Shown: piece after piece, positions 8,646 through 17,385 of the stretch
Position numbering within the stretch: position 1 is the stretch's first letter
Layout of the letters: each line of letters starts with the position of its first letter
Assembly (NCBI GenBank): GCA_049578545.1
Contig: JBAUMF010000022.1
Span: forward strand, 1 to 64,000
Reading direction: 5' to 3'
DNA: 64,000 nt
Source of the DNA: DASQBT01 sp049578545
GTDB taxonomy: Bacteria; Pseudomonadota; Gammaproteobacteria; Burkholderiales; Thiobacillaceae
Notes under the pieces: generated by a model
The model's database searches: none
Told to the model about the DNA's origin: nothing
Seen by the model: the letters and a program-made list of their open reading frames with translations, nothing else
Position numbers and translations under genes: made by a program

Positions 8646-8687
8646 ATTTCAAGTACGTTAGTCGGTACTGGAATAGGGTGGGTGGGG

Positions 8688-9812
8688 ATGTCCAATCTCG
8701 CTGATTCTGTTTCGGCGCTGTTCAAAGCAACGCCTCAACTGCCGGTGTCCTGGTATCTGGACCCCAAAATCTACGCGCTCGAACAAGGACTGTTGTTCGC
8801 CAACGGCCCGGGTTATGTCGGCCATGAACTTATGGTTCCTGAAGCTGGGGACTACCATGTTCTGGATGGGATCGATGGCGGCAAGGTCCTGGTGCGCAAT
8901 CAGCAGGGCATTGAACTGCTATCGAATGTTTGCCGTCATCGTCAGGCGCAAATGCTCAAGGGGCGAGGCCAGGTGCCAGGCGGCAATATCGTTTGCCCGC
9001 TGCATCGCTGGACTTACAACCTTAAGGGCGAACTGATCGGCGCGCCGCATTTTGCCGACAAGCCCTGCCTTAATCTGTCCCGCACACCATTGCAAAACTG
9101 GAAGGGCTTGCTGTTTTCGGGACCACGTGATGTGGCCGTTGACCTGAACAGACTTGGTGTGGCAAAGGATCTGGATTTCAACGGCTACAAGCTGAACAGG
9201 GTCTGGGTTGAGCATGTGCCTTACAACTGGAAGACCTTTATTGAGGTCTATCTTGAAGACTATCACGTCGAGCCCTTTCATCCGGGGCTGGGCAATTTCG
9301 TAACCTGCGATGATTTGCGCTGGGAGTATGGCGAGTGGTACTCGGTGCAGACGGTTGGACTGGCCTGCCAGTTCGGCAAGCATTTCGGCTCGCCGGTCTA
9401 TCAGAAATGGCAGGAGCAGGTGCTTGCTTACCAAAACGGGGACAAACCTCAGCATGGCGCAATCTGGCTGACCTATTACCCCAACATCATGGTGGAGTGG
9501 TATCCCAATGTGCTTGTGATTTCGACCATCATGCCAACGGGGGTGGAGTCCTGTGCCAACGTCGTGGAATTCTATTACCCTGAAGACATCTCGCTGTTTG
9601 AAAGCGAGTTTGTTGAAGCAGAGCAGGCTGCTTACATGGAGACTGCCGAAGAGGACCACGAAATTGCCCAACGCATGCATGACGGGCGCCGAGCACTCCA
9701 TCGGCAGGGCGTTAGCGAAGTGGGGCCTTACCAGTCTCCCTATGAGGATGGCCTGGTTCACTTCCATGAGTTCCTGCGCAGGCAGATTGAACCGCATCTG
9801 GGCAAACTCTAG
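8688..9812 (+). CDS. Rieske [2Fe-2S] aromatic-ring-hydroxylating-type oxygenase, alpha-subunit-like
   Basis: 374 residues from the ATG at 8688 (MSNLADSVSALFKATPQLP). The Rieske ligands are in NVCRHRQAQML and VCPLHRWTYN (CxH...CxxH). The catalytic half carries the mononuclear-iron ligand region NWKTFIEVYLEDYHVEPFHP, typical of ring-hydroxylating oxygenase alpha subunits. No reductase or beta subunit is adjacent. This orphan gene is often found divergent from xseB-ispA-dxs in betaproteobacteria, which argues for a core role rather than degradation of aromatics. Substrate unknown. Confidence 0.85.
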   Translation: MSNLADSVSALFKATPQLPVSWYLDPKIYALEQGLLFANGPGYVGHELMVPEAGDYHVLDGIDGGKVLVRNQQGIELLSNVCRHRQAQMLKGRGQVPGGNIVCPLHRWTYNLKGELIGAPHFADKPCLNLSRTPLQNWKGLLFSGPRDVAVDLNRLGVAKDLDFNGYKLNRVWVEHVPYNWKTFIEVYLEDYHVEPFHPGLGNFVTCDDLRWEYGEWYSVQTVGLACQFGKHFGSPVYQKWQEQVLAYQNGDKPQHGAIWLTYYPNIMVEWYPNVLVISTIMPTGVESCANVVEFYYPEDISLFESEFVEAEQAAYMETAEEDHEIAQRMHDGRRALHRQGVSEVGPYQSPYEDGLVHFHEFLRRQIEPHLGKL

Positions 9813-9833
9813 AACGACTGCCTTCATGCAAGC

Positions 9834-10697
9834 ATGAAATCTTCCTGGATGCTTGTGGCTGCGGCTCTGTTCGGTGTTATGGGCGCCTTGGTAAAAACGG
9901 CAGCCCACGATTTTTCCAGTGCCGAACTGGTGTTTTATCGGTCAGTGTTCGGGCTGGTGGCGATCTACCTCATTATTCTGCTTCGCACCCGAACCTGGTT
10001 AGCGTCTTTGGCGACCAGTCATTGGCGAGCTCATGTCCGCAGAGCGTTTTCCGGATTTGCCGCCCTCCTGCTGTTTTTTTACGCCGTAGCCCATCTTCCT
10101 CTGCCTACAGCGGTTACGCTCAATTACACCGCCCCCTTGTTTCTTGCATTATTGACCACCCTTTGGTTGGGAGAACGTCATGCAAAGAGTTTTGTCTTCG
10201 CCATCATTGTTGGATTTGCTGGGGTGGTTATTTTGTTGAGGCCGGGCAATACAGACCATGACAACTGGGCCACGTGGATCGGCTTGGCATCTGGATTGCT
10301 GGCGGCCGTCGCATATTTGAATGTGCGGGCACTGGGGAGGCTGGGTGAGCCGGAGTGGCGTATCGTATTTTATTTTGCCCTGATTTCCACCGTGGGCGCA
10401 GCCTCCTGGATGCTGTGGTATGGCGCCGGTTGGCCGTCCCGGTCACAAGTGCCTATATTGCTGGCAATCGGCGCGACCGCAACCTTGGCCCAGCTGGCCA
10501 TGACTCGGGCATACCGGTTAGGCGATACCCTGGTGGTGGGGAGCTTTGCATATGCAACAGTCGGGTTTTCTGCACTCTATGGCTCATTTCTCTTCCATGA
10601 CTCCTTGAGCAAACAGTCTTGGGGAGGTATCGCATTGATCGTGCTGGCGGGACTGTTTGCAACACGATCCAGCACTAGTCGCGCCAATACGGAGTAG
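9834..10697 (+). CDS. EamA/DMT-family inner-membrane transporter
   Basis: 287 residues with about ten hydrophobic segments in two EamA repeats: residues 1-130 end at YTAPLFLALLTTLWLGER, and the second runs to the C-terminus. The YRSVFG and LNYTAPLF signatures fit the drug/metabolite transporter superfamily. It starts 22 bases after the oxygenase gene and may be co-transcribed. The exported or imported metabolite cannot be told from sequence. Confidence 0.87.
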   Translation: MKSSWMLVAAALFGVMGALVKTAAHDFSSAELVFYRSVFGLVAIYLIILLRTRTWLASLATSHWRAHVRRAFSGFAALLLFFYAVAHLPLPTAVTLNYTAPLFLALLTTLWLGERHAKSFVFAIIVGFAGVVILLRPGNTDHDNWATWIGLASGLLAAVAYLNVRALGRLGEPEWRIVFYFALISTVGAASWMLWYGAGWPSRSQVPILLAIGATATLAQLAMTRAYRLGDTLVVGSFAYATVGFSALYGSFLFHDSLSKQSWGGIALIVLAGLFATRSSTSRANTE

Positions 10698-10756
10698 CAG
10701 GCTGATCTTGTTACACCTATATTAAGGGCATTAACGAGGCCAGCAGGAGGCTGAAA

Positions 10757-11119
10757 ATGATCAACCTGTCAGTTAAAGCAGACTTGGTGTCTGTCACGGT
10801 CATGGGTGCCTTCACGCTCGAGGACATGAAAGAGTTTGAAGAGGCGGTGCTTTACGGAATCAAATTTCAGGGAGTCGTCAATCTCTTGTTTGATTTGCGC
10901 GATATGTTGTCCTTCAGTGTGGACGTGGCGTGGGAAGAACTAAAGTTCTCACGCCAGCATTCCAACGACTTTGGTCGAATCGCGATCCTCGCTAATGACG
11001 AGTGGATTGTATGGAGTACCTGGATCAATCGTATGTTTGTGAAGGCCGAGATCCGCCTGTTTGATGACCTGGAAACGGCCCAAGCCTGGCTTGCGGAAGG
11101 CGAACTGGCCACGGCCTGA
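10757..11119 (+). CDS. SpoIIAA-like (STAS-related) small protein
   Basis: 120 residues. It has the alternating pattern of the SpoIIAA-like family (pfam11964-type): an N-terminal beta strand pair, TLEDMKEFEEAV helix, a central NLLFDLRDML strand, KFSRQHSNDFGRIAIL, and a C-terminal FDDLETAQAWL segment. GGAGG lies just before the ATG. Family members are small cytoplasmic proteins thought to bind lipids or act in signalling. Function here unknown. Confidence 0.75.
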   Translation: MINLSVKADLVSVTVMGAFTLEDMKEFEEAVLYGIKFQGVVNLLFDLRDMLSFSVDVAWEELKFSRQHSNDFGRIAILANDEWIVWSTWINRMFVKAEIRLFDDLETAQAWLAEGELATA

Positions 11120-11152
11120 TTCTGGCCTACTTCACCGCATAGAATTAGCGCA

Positions 11153-11644
11153 GTGCGCATTCTTCCCGTTTTTTTCCTTAGTGCATCCTTCATTTTCTGC
11201 ACAGAAGCGTGGGCTGAATCATGGCATTTGGCTTATGAATTGGTAAATAGTCGAATTGAAATTGATGATCAGAGCATTGTCAGAAATGGAAGACTGGTTT
11301 CCTGGCGCGAACGCGAGGTCATGTTGCAACCCGTCATCGATGAAGACTCGCTGCGCAAGATTCGCGAAGTACAGTGGCGCAAGCAGGCTGATTGCCAGTC
11401 ACGACAAATTAAGATCCTGTCGCGTACGGCCTTCTCGGAAGATGATGCGCTGGCTGGCTATGAAGGGGTACGCCCAGACAAGGTCATAGGCAGGCTATTT
11501 TCCAAATTGGCGCCACCTGAGCGAAAAAGTGTTGAGGTGCTTTGCGGACAGGCCGATTCAGGCAATCGCTTGTCGAAACCAGCCGGTGATCGCCCAGCGC
11601 TCTCGCCGGCTGGGCAAGACTTCGTGCTGGTAGTCCCCCGATAG
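11153..11644 (+). CDS. Secreted protein resembling surface-adhesin E domain proteins
   Basis: 163 residues from a GTG at 11153. A signal peptide (R-I-L-P-V-F-F-L...) ends at TEAWAES near residue 22. The mature part has IEIDDQSIVRNGRLVSWRE, ADCQSRQIKIL and a late VEVLC, which fits the surface-adhesin E pattern of a D-x-x-S-I strand, a two-cysteine core and a final Cys. The last 29 codons are antisense to the end of the 2OG oxygenase gene and look unconstrained. Family call is by pattern, so moderate. Confidence 0.6.
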   Translation: MRILPVFFLSASFIFCTEAWAESWHLAYELVNSRIEIDDQSIVRNGRLVSWREREVMLQPVIDEDSLRKIREVQWRKQADCQSRQIKILSRTAFSEDDALAGYEGVRPDKVIGRLFSKLAPPERKSVEVLCGQADSGNRLSKPAGDRPALSPAGQDFVLVVPR

Positions 11645-12184
11645 AAAAGCCACGACAGTCCCGGCTTGCGGCGAAACATCCTTATGCTCTTCGTTCTGCA
11701 GGTGGAGGCGTAATTGCCCCCCATCTGCGTCGTTCCAGTTTGTATTCAGGTAAGCAATCAGGGTTAGCACGCGAGCATCCGATCCCTCAATTCGGTCCAG
11801 GTGTTTTTTGTAGCCAGCTCCTGGTCCGTAGCAAGCCAGGTGACCCTCGTATTCGACCAGTCCCAGATAGAGATGACGATTGAGGTGAAGTCGAATGCGG
11901 TCAGCCATGACGAGGAAGCCATCGGTGGCAGCAGTCAGGCCTGCTTCGAGCCACAAGATACGATCTCCACGAATATTGGCCAACTCTGCTCTTTCCCGCC
12001 CAACACCTGCCCGGTGGAGTAGATGGCTTTCATCCAGCTGCCTCGCATCTGCAAGCAGTCTTGAGCAGGTGGATTCATGCAGACTTGAAGCCTGGATGCT
12101 GAATCCCCGGTGCTCAATATCAACAACCAGCTTGTCCAGGGTGGATTCAGTGAGCGAAGGGTCTGAACACAGAGCGGTCATCAT
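11558..12184 (-). CDS. 2-oxoglutarate/Fe(II)-dependent oxygenase (prolyl 4-hydroxylase-like)
   Basis: 208 residues from the ATG at 12184 (a second ATG follows at once). The double-stranded beta-helix core shows CYGPGAGYKKHLDRIEG (His-x-Asp metal ligands), LTLIAYLNTNWNDADGGQLRLH, and SGDYQHEVLPSRRERWAITGWFR with the distal His and the 2OG-binding Arg. This is the arrangement of P4Hc-type hydroxylases. It overlaps the end of the DUF3025 gene, so translation is coupled, and overlaps the convergent adhesin-E-like gene by 87 bases. Target protein unknown. Confidence 0.85.
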   Translation of the reverse strand: MMTALCSDPSLTESTLDKLVVDIEHRGFSIQASSLHESTCSRLLADARQLDESHLLHRAGVGRERAELANIRGDRILWLEAGLTAATDGFLVMADRIRLHLNRHLYLGLVEYEGHLACYGPGAGYKKHLDRIEGSDARVLTLIAYLNTNWNDADGGQLRLHLQNEEHKDVSPQAGTVVAFLSGDYQHEVLPSRRERWAITGWFRQAIA

Positions 12185-12875
12185 AAAAATGGGGCAGATG
12201 ATTTTCCGGGTGCCAGCCGGGTATCCCGGCAACAGGCAGCGGAGGAAGCTGTTTTGGTTTGGTGAGGCAGGCAATGGCATCGCTGGCAAGCTGGTCAGCC
12301 CTTGTTGTTTCTTCCGGAAGGCCATCGATGAATAGGCATTTCCCGGTGATGGAAGGGTATGGGGCAAGAAGCTTTTCCAGAATGGAGTGACCAACCACAA
12401 TGAACCGGGTATTTTCAGCTAGGGCCTGACGTTTCCCGACAAAGAGTTCCTGCCAGCGCCGATTGATGAGAAGACGTTTGAATTCCCTCTCCTCCGTAAA
12501 TACCAGTACACCGCTTTCATCCAGGACGGTTAAAGCATCGCGAGCCGGGCTGCGTTGCCTGGCCTCCAAGGGGTTGTCAACAAGAGCACGGCAATGAGCA
12601 TGGTTGAGTGCTGTCTTGAATGCAGGGAACGTCAGCCACACCAGTGCATTCATGAAATCGTGCACGTTCTCGTTGCGGGTTGGAATGATGCCGGTCGCCT
12701 GTATGCCATGCTCATAGTCGATAGCCGCCAGCGGGGTTACAGACGCTGCAAACCGAAAATGCAGATGAAATGCGTCCGCCAATGTGCTCAGTTCAATTGC
12801 CGTTGGCACCCTGTTTTCCGGCAGCATGGCCAGAAGTTCGCGGTAAGGCGCAAAAACCGGGTGCCTGTAATTCAT
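12147..12875 (-). CDS. DUF3025 domain protein
   Basis: 242 residues. It has the conserved DUF3025 blocks NENVHDFMNALVWLTFPAFK, NHAHC and a later FVVGHSILEKLLAPYPSITGKC segment. Function unknown. It starts 6 bases after the cnoX stop and overlaps the 2OG oxygenase start, so cnoX-DUF3025-2OG is one operon. Confidence 0.85.
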   Translation of the reverse strand: MNYRHPVFAPYRELLAMLPENRVPTAIELSTLADAFHLHFRFAASVTPLAAIDYEHGIQATGIIPTRNENVHDFMNALVWLTFPAFKTALNHAHCRALVDNPLEARQRSPARDALTVLDESGVLVFTEEREFKRLLINRRWQELFVGKRQALAENTRFIVVGHSILEKLLAPYPSITGKCLFIDGLPEETTRADQLASDAIACLTKPKQLPPLPVAGIPGWHPENHLPHFYDDRSVFRPFAH

Positions 12876-12881
12876 CTGAAA

Positions 12882-13748
12882 CTAGGAGGAAAGGGTCCTG
12901 GCAAGGGCCTGGTGGTAATGCGCAGCAAGAGGGTGCTCGGGCCCCAGCCAGTCCAGCAGATGCAGCAGGGCTTTGTGAGCCTGCCTTCCTTGCCATTCAC
13001 GGTCCTTGACAACAATTTCCATTAATTTGTCCAGAGCGAGCTCGACCTGGTTCTCCGCCAGCTGGCGGGCAGCAAGTTGATAGAGGGCAGGCAGATTATC
13101 CGGATCAGTTGCCAACAGGGACTCAAGCTCGGCAATATCCGGTGCGATCTGTGCGGTATGAGCTAAGAGGAAATGGGTGTGGAGACTTTCAATTTCGGAA
13201 TCGGATCGTATTGGCGGAGGAAGGCTGTGCAGCAGATTCAAGGCCTGCTCAGGCTCGCCTGATGACCACAGGATTTTTGCCAGATCTCTTGGTATGGCCG
13301 GGTTATCTGGGTTATCCATCGCAGCCTGTGCCAGGAGCTGGCGCGATTGTTCAAGGTTGCCGTCCTGCCACGCAATCAGTGCCTGATGGTACGTTTTTTC
13401 TGAATCATCAGCTATAAAGCGAGCCAGTGCCTGATGAAACGTGCGCTCCGGTTCCGCGCCATGGATGGTATGAACCACTTCGCCGTTACGGAAGAATTTT
13501 ACCGTGGGTACACTGGTGACGCCGATACGTCTTGCGAGGGTGCCCAATTGATCGGTGTTCAACATGACAAGCAGAAATTTGCCGGCGTACTCCGTTGCCA
13601 GTTTGACCAATCGTGGCATCAACACCATGCACGGACCCGCTTTCGGAGTCCAGAAATTCACCAGTACCAGACCACGGCGTGAATTCTCCAGCACCAGGGT
13701 TGAGAAATTGTCCGCCGTGGCATCGAAAACATACCGGGAAACGGTCAT
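12882..13748 (-). CDS. cnoX: Thioredoxin-fold/TPR chaperone CnoX (YbbN)-like
   Basis: 288 residues from the ATG at 13748. A thioredoxin domain (1-110) is followed by TPR-like helices. The active site reads NFWTPKAGPCMVL: the first Cys of the usual WCGPC is absent and only one remains. This fits CnoX/YbbN proteins, which act as redox-regulated holdases delivering clients to GroEL and DnaK, rather than as dithiol reductases. The cis-Pro loop GVTSVPTVKFFRNGE is intact. First gene of the cnoX-DUF3025-2OG operon. Confidence 0.88.
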   Translation of the reverse strand: MTVSRYVFDATADNFSTLVLENSRRGLVLVNFWTPKAGPCMVLMPRLVKLATEYAGKFLLVMLNTDQLGTLARRIGVTSVPTVKFFRNGEVVHTIHGAEPERTFHQALARFIADDSEKTYHQALIAWQDGNLEQSRQLLAQAAMDNPDNPAIPRDLAKILWSSGEPEQALNLLHSLPPPIRSDSEIESLHTHFLLAHTAQIAPDIAELESLLATDPDNLPALYQLAARQLAENQVELALDKLMEIVVKDREWQGRQAHKALLHLLDWLGPEHPLAAHYHQALARTLSS

Positions 13749-13922
13749 ATCTGTCCAGAGCCTTGCCAGGCAAGCATTGATATGTCCAAGCAATACGATA
13801 GCTGGCGACGTTGCATTTTGGTGTTTTTCTGTACGACACATTCACTTGCTGAGAAAGAATCCTTGCGGATCATCCATATAAACATTAGGATTCGCTTAAC
13901 CTCTCACTTGTCCGGAGTATTC

Positions 13923-14303
13923 ATGAAAGCCCTATACGTGACGATGGCTGGAGCTGTTGTCGCTCTGGCCGCCTGTGGCCACAAGGAAAAAGTAGCCGCC
14001 AGCGTGAGTTTCGCCAACCAGGTGAAGCCTATCCTGGATCAGAACTGCATAGAATGCCATAAGGCAGCGGGTCAGGGCTATGCCAAATCGGGCCTGCGTC
14101 TGGACAGTTATGAGTCCCTGATGGCAGGAACCAAATTCGGTCCGGTAATAAAACCGGGATCTTCGATCTCCAGCTCGCTTTACCTGCTTGTAGCCGGCAA
14201 AGCGGATCCTTCCATTCGTATGCCGCACGGTAAGGCACCACTATCGAGTGAGAGCGTGGAGCTGATCAAGGACTGGATTGATCAGGGTGCCAAGAACAAC
14301 TAA
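13923..14303 (+). CDS. c-type cytochrome lipoprotein
   Basis: 126 residues. A lipobox (A-L-A-A-C, Cys18) ends the signal peptide, so the protein is anchored by lipid on the periplasmic side. One haem c motif CIECH is at 42-46 inside FANQVKPILDQN, followed by SGLRLDSYESLMAG and a C-terminal IKDWIDQGAKN. This layout is that of the short planctomycete-type cytochrome c domain. It is followed 38 bases later by a membrane cytochrome gene, and the pair ends in a strong terminator. Confidence 0.85.
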   Translation: MKALYVTMAGAVVALAACGHKEKVAASVSFANQVKPILDQNCIECHKAAGQGYAKSGLRLDSYESLMAGTKFGPVIKPGSSISSSLYLLVAGKADPSIRMPHGKAPLSSESVELIKDWIDQGAKNN

Positions 14304-14341
14304 CTTCCGCGACTAACGTTACATCGAGAGACACTAGAATC

Positions 14342-15142
14342 ATGGCTACAAGAAGCATACGCACTATCCATTTTACCCACCTGCCGATGTCTCAGCGCCT
14401 GGTTTTTACCATGGCCCTGTTGACACTGGGCGTGGGCTACTTATTTGCAATGATTCAGGTATTTGAAACGCATACGGGGCTGGATGGCAAATCCGGACTC
14501 ACAGTAGAAGACTTGCGCATTGCCTACAGTGGCAAGCAGGGGTCCACCCGGTTGCAAACCGCTTTGATGGGACCGATGCAGGGCATGCTCCCAGGAGACG
14601 AGCGCAAAATCATTCTGGCGTGGGCGGCAAGTGATGCCAGCGAGGAAGGCTGGAAACAAAAGGTCAAGCCCATCATGGACAATCGTTGTATCTCCTGTCA
14701 TAACGGTTCCGACCCCCACCGGCCAAACTTTACCAGTTGGAACGGCGTAGCCGAGGTGGTGACCAAGGATACGGGGATGAGTATTGCGACTCTGGTTCGC
14801 GTGTCCCACATTCACCTGTTCGGCCTGACATTCATTTTCTTCATTGTCAGCAGCGTATTTGTTCATGCCTACATCCGGCCATTGTGGGTCAAGTGCTTGC
14901 TGATCGTACTGCCGTTTCTGGGCATTATTTTTGACATTACTTCATGGTATCTGACCAAGTACTGGCCAGGGTTTGCCTGGATGGTCATCATCGTCGGCGC
15001 GGTGATGGGAACATCTTTCTCAATTCAGTGGGTTGTTTCAATCTATCAGATGTGGTTCTACAGGCTTCCACCTGAACTGGATGCGTCCGGAGGGGCCCTG
15101 CCGACTATTGGTGGTGGCGCACTTGCCACTGATGTGGGTTAA
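14342..15142 (+). CDS. Membrane-bound c-type cytochrome with four predicted TM helices
   Basis: 266 residues. TM1 is at about 19-40; the periplasmic part (45-150) holds one haem c motif CISCH at 116-120; TM2 (156-177), TM3 (183-203) and TM4 (210-236) follow. TM2 opens with VSHIHLFG and ends in VFVHA, so histidines are placed as possible axial ligands for haem b, which is inference. The protein does not match a named family that I know. With the lipoprotein cytochrome just upstream it could form a small electron-transfer module. Confidence 0.75.
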   Translation: MATRSIRTIHFTHLPMSQRLVFTMALLTLGVGYLFAMIQVFETHTGLDGKSGLTVEDLRIAYSGKQGSTRLQTALMGPMQGMLPGDERKIILAWAASDASEEGWKQKVKPIMDNRCISCHNGSDPHRPNFTSWNGVAEVVTKDTGMSIATLVRVSHIHLFGLTFIFFIVSSVFVHAYIRPLWVKCLLIVLPFLGIIFDITSWYLTKYWPGFAWMVIIVGAVMGTSFSIQWVVSIYQMWFYRLPPELDASGGALPTIGGGALATDVG

Positions 15143-15161
15143 GCGAAGCCCACGGTATTGA

Positions 15162-15187
15162 AAAGGGCGCTTCGGCGCCCTTTTTTT
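15162..15187. terminator. Strong Rho-independent terminator, usable on both strands
   Basis: AAAGGGCGC, loop TTCG, GCGCCCTTT, then further T residues to 15187. It follows the cytochrome pair. The mirror A-run on the other side lets it also end the convergent proline iminopeptidase gene, whose stop codon overlaps the T-run. Confidence 0.9.
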
Positions 15188-16214
15188 ATTGGCCAGTGAT
15201 CTCTTTGCTGGATGCGGATTTGCGACGGATTGTTTTCTCCTTAGGCCCCGTAACTGCATCGCCAAGCAAATCCTTGAATGCCTCGGTCGCCTGTATCAAG
15301 GCGCGGGTAATACCTGGCTCAAAGGCAGAATGGCCGGCATCATCCACAACCTCGTAGAAGGCTTCAGGCCAGGCACGGGACAATTCATCCGCCGTAACTA
15401 TCGGACAAACCGCATCGTAGCGGCCCTGCACGATTACCGCCGGCAGATGACGAATGCGATGCAGGTTCGTGAGCAGGCAATTCTCCGGGAGGAAGATGTC
15501 ATGCATGAAATAGTGTGCCTCAATCCGGGCCAAGGACAAGGCGACAACGTCAGACTCGAAGCTGTTAACCAGCGTTTCATTCGGCAACAAAGTGGAACAA
15601 CGCGCTTCATAGCCTGACCAGGCACGGGCGGCGGTCAGGTGGACGGCCGGATCGGGATCTATGAGTTGCTGGTAATACGTGTGCAACAGGTTTGAGCGCT
15701 GTTCCTCAGGAATCGGCTCGACCAGCTGCCTCCAGGCTTCCGGGAAGAAGGTGCTCATGCCATTAAGGAACCAGTCGACTTCGCTTTTTCGGCAAAGAAA
15801 AATGCCGCGCAGCACAAAACCCAGGCAGCGCTCCGGATAGGCCTCACCGTACGCCAGGGCCAGGGTAGACCCCCATGAGCCACCAAAAACCAGCCAGCGA
15901 TCAACGCCTAATGTTTCGCGCAAGAGTTCGATGTCGGCAATCAGATGGGGCGTGGTATTGTCTTTGAGTTCACCGTAGGGGGTCGAGCGGCCTGACCCGC
16001 GTTGATCGAAAAGGATGATGCGGTAATACTCAGGGTCGAAAAATCTGCGCTGTTGCGGCGACGTGCCCGAGCCTGGGCCGCCGTGAAGAAAAATGACCGG
16101 CATGCCCTTGGGATTGCCGGATTCTTCCCAATAGATGCGGTGGAGTGCGTCGGGTTCAAGAAAGCCTTGGACGTGCGGTTCAACAGGACCAAATAGCCCG
16201 GTCTGTGGTGACAT
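15186..16214 (-). CDS. pip: Proline iminopeptidase (peptidase S33)
   Basis: 342 residues, alpha/beta hydrolase that removes N-terminal proline from peptides in the cytoplasm. The oxyanion motif HGGPGSGT, FDQRGSGRS, the nucleophile elbow GGSWGSTLAL, and the C-terminal VQGRYDAVCP (Asp) and DDAGHSAFEP (His) are those of Pip. The cap domain includes WRQLVEPIPEEQR. About 20 lysine/serine-rich residues extend the usual C-terminus. It is monocistronic. Confidence 0.93.
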   Translation of the reverse strand: MSPQTGLFGPVEPHVQGFLEPDALHRIYWEESGNPKGMPVIFLHGGPGSGTSPQQRRFFDPEYYRIILFDQRGSGRSTPYGELKDNTTPHLIADIELLRETLGVDRWLVFGGSWGSTLALAYGEAYPERCLGFVLRGIFLCRKSEVDWFLNGMSTFFPEAWRQLVEPIPEEQRSNLLHTYYQQLIDPDPAVHLTAARAWSGYEARCSTLLPNETLVNSFESDVVALSLARIEAHYFMHDIFLPENCLLTNLHRIRHLPAVIVQGRYDAVCPIVTADELSRAWPEAFYEVVDDAGHSAFEPGITRALIQATEAFKDLLGDAVTGPKEKTIRRKSASSKEITGQ

Positions 16215-16469
16215 GAAAGGTATTGATTCGCTTGACTGAATGATATTTTAGCCCCATGGGAGCCGTGCTTTGCGCAAGCGTATGAAAACAGGCCAAAAAT
16301 GGTCACGCCCAACAATTGTAAACGAAGGGCAACAGGGCTACAGGAATCATGGAATAAGCCGTTGTTATGGTCATAAGAATTTCGGTTTGATGCCTCGGAA
16401 TAATCATTTTTCCGGTTCAGCTTTGGGGGTACACTGTTTCACAAGTCGTTAAATCTCGATGGGGGTAGC

Positions 16470-16739
16470 ATGACAGTACACGCGTTGAAAGATGAAGAAG
16501 TTCAGCTGTTGCGCAAGGAACTTGAATTGCTGATGGGAGAACGAACCAAGTTGCTGCAGGTTGTCGGCGCCTCTGCCGTCTTCGTTGCCAATCTGGATAC
16601 GGATACGCTGCCAGAAGATGCAGGTACGATTGATGCCGCAGAAATCTTAGCGGAACATCTCAATGAACTGCCGGAAGAAACCCTCAAAGATGCGCTGGAA
16701 TCCGTCAAAGCTGAAATTGATCCACGTCATGCGGCTTGA
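16470..16739 (+). CDS. Small conserved hypothetical protein, helical
   Basis: 89 residues, acidic, with heptad-like leucines in LKDEEVQLLRKELELLMGER and a second helix in IDAAEILAEHLNELPEETLK. GGGGG lies shortly before the ATG. No domain recognised. The regular amphipathic helices and balanced composition argue for a real protein, perhaps a partner in a complex. Confidence 0.65.
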   Translation: MTVHALKDEEVQLLRKELELLMGERTKLLQVVGASAVFVANLDTDTLPEDAGTIDAAEILAEHLNELPEETLKDALESVKAEIDPRHAA

Positions 16740-17164
16740 AGGGGCCTTTTTCGCCTTCCGGGGTCGCGCCATACCCTGATCAAATCGGGGCAAGAATCCG
16801 TGTCGGTTTGTTGCTGAAATCCTGCTGTTGAAACTGCCTGCCGCCAGCATTGGATTCTGGCTGGCTACCCACGATGGGGTAGTGTTTTCGGCCATTTGGC
16901 AATCAGGCATTGGTCTGGCCGGCAGTCATGCCCCAGTCGGACTTTTTCAAGGGGCTGTGGGTTTGGCGGCGGCGTGAGTTGCGTGGGCCGGTGATGGTAG
17001 CTCCATTGGCAATGTCGTTGGATAACCCAAGTTGGCGGTCGGTGCGTCGAAAGGATGGATTTGAGCTGGCCAGCGTGGCGACGTCGATGTTCCTATCGAC
17101 TTTTTCGTTGCATTGAGCAACAGGATCGTTCCAACAGCTGGTTATTTCTTCTTCGTGCTGACTT
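16740..17164. other. Non-coding or decayed sequence before the EAL remnant
   Basis: No open frame of convincing length. It probably includes the eroded upstream part of the EAL-domain gene, but I could not align it to any domain. Confidence 0.4.
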
Positions 17165-17385
17165 CACCGGGCGCGTCAGGATTGCCAATCCATGCGTTCA
17201 AGATCGACAAGAGCCTCATTAATGATGTGATGGCTGAAAGAACGATGCCGAGATAATTCAGGGCATCGTTTGGCAGCTTCATACCCGCAAACTCGGATCA
17301 GTGGTTGGGGACGCAGAAAGACTGGCACAGCCAACATGCCTGCGAGAATTCGGCTGTGACGAGATCTAGGCTGCCTCACCGGGAA
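17165..17385 (+). pseudogene. Remnant of an EAL-domain (c-di-GMP phosphodiesterase) gene
   Basis: Two frames carry consecutive pieces of an EAL domain. Frame one reads SGLPIHAFKIDKSLINDVM, the conserved (L)PIxxxKIDxSF block. After a shift near 17238, the next frame reads NDAEIIQGIV, then KLGSVVGDAERLAQ, then LREFGCDEI and a stop, which parallels the family's AIVxAI / KLxVVAEGVE / LxxxGCDxxQG blocks. The catalytic E-A-L part is not visible. The gene is broken by at least one frameshift and an internal stop and cannot be functional. Confidence 0.7.
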
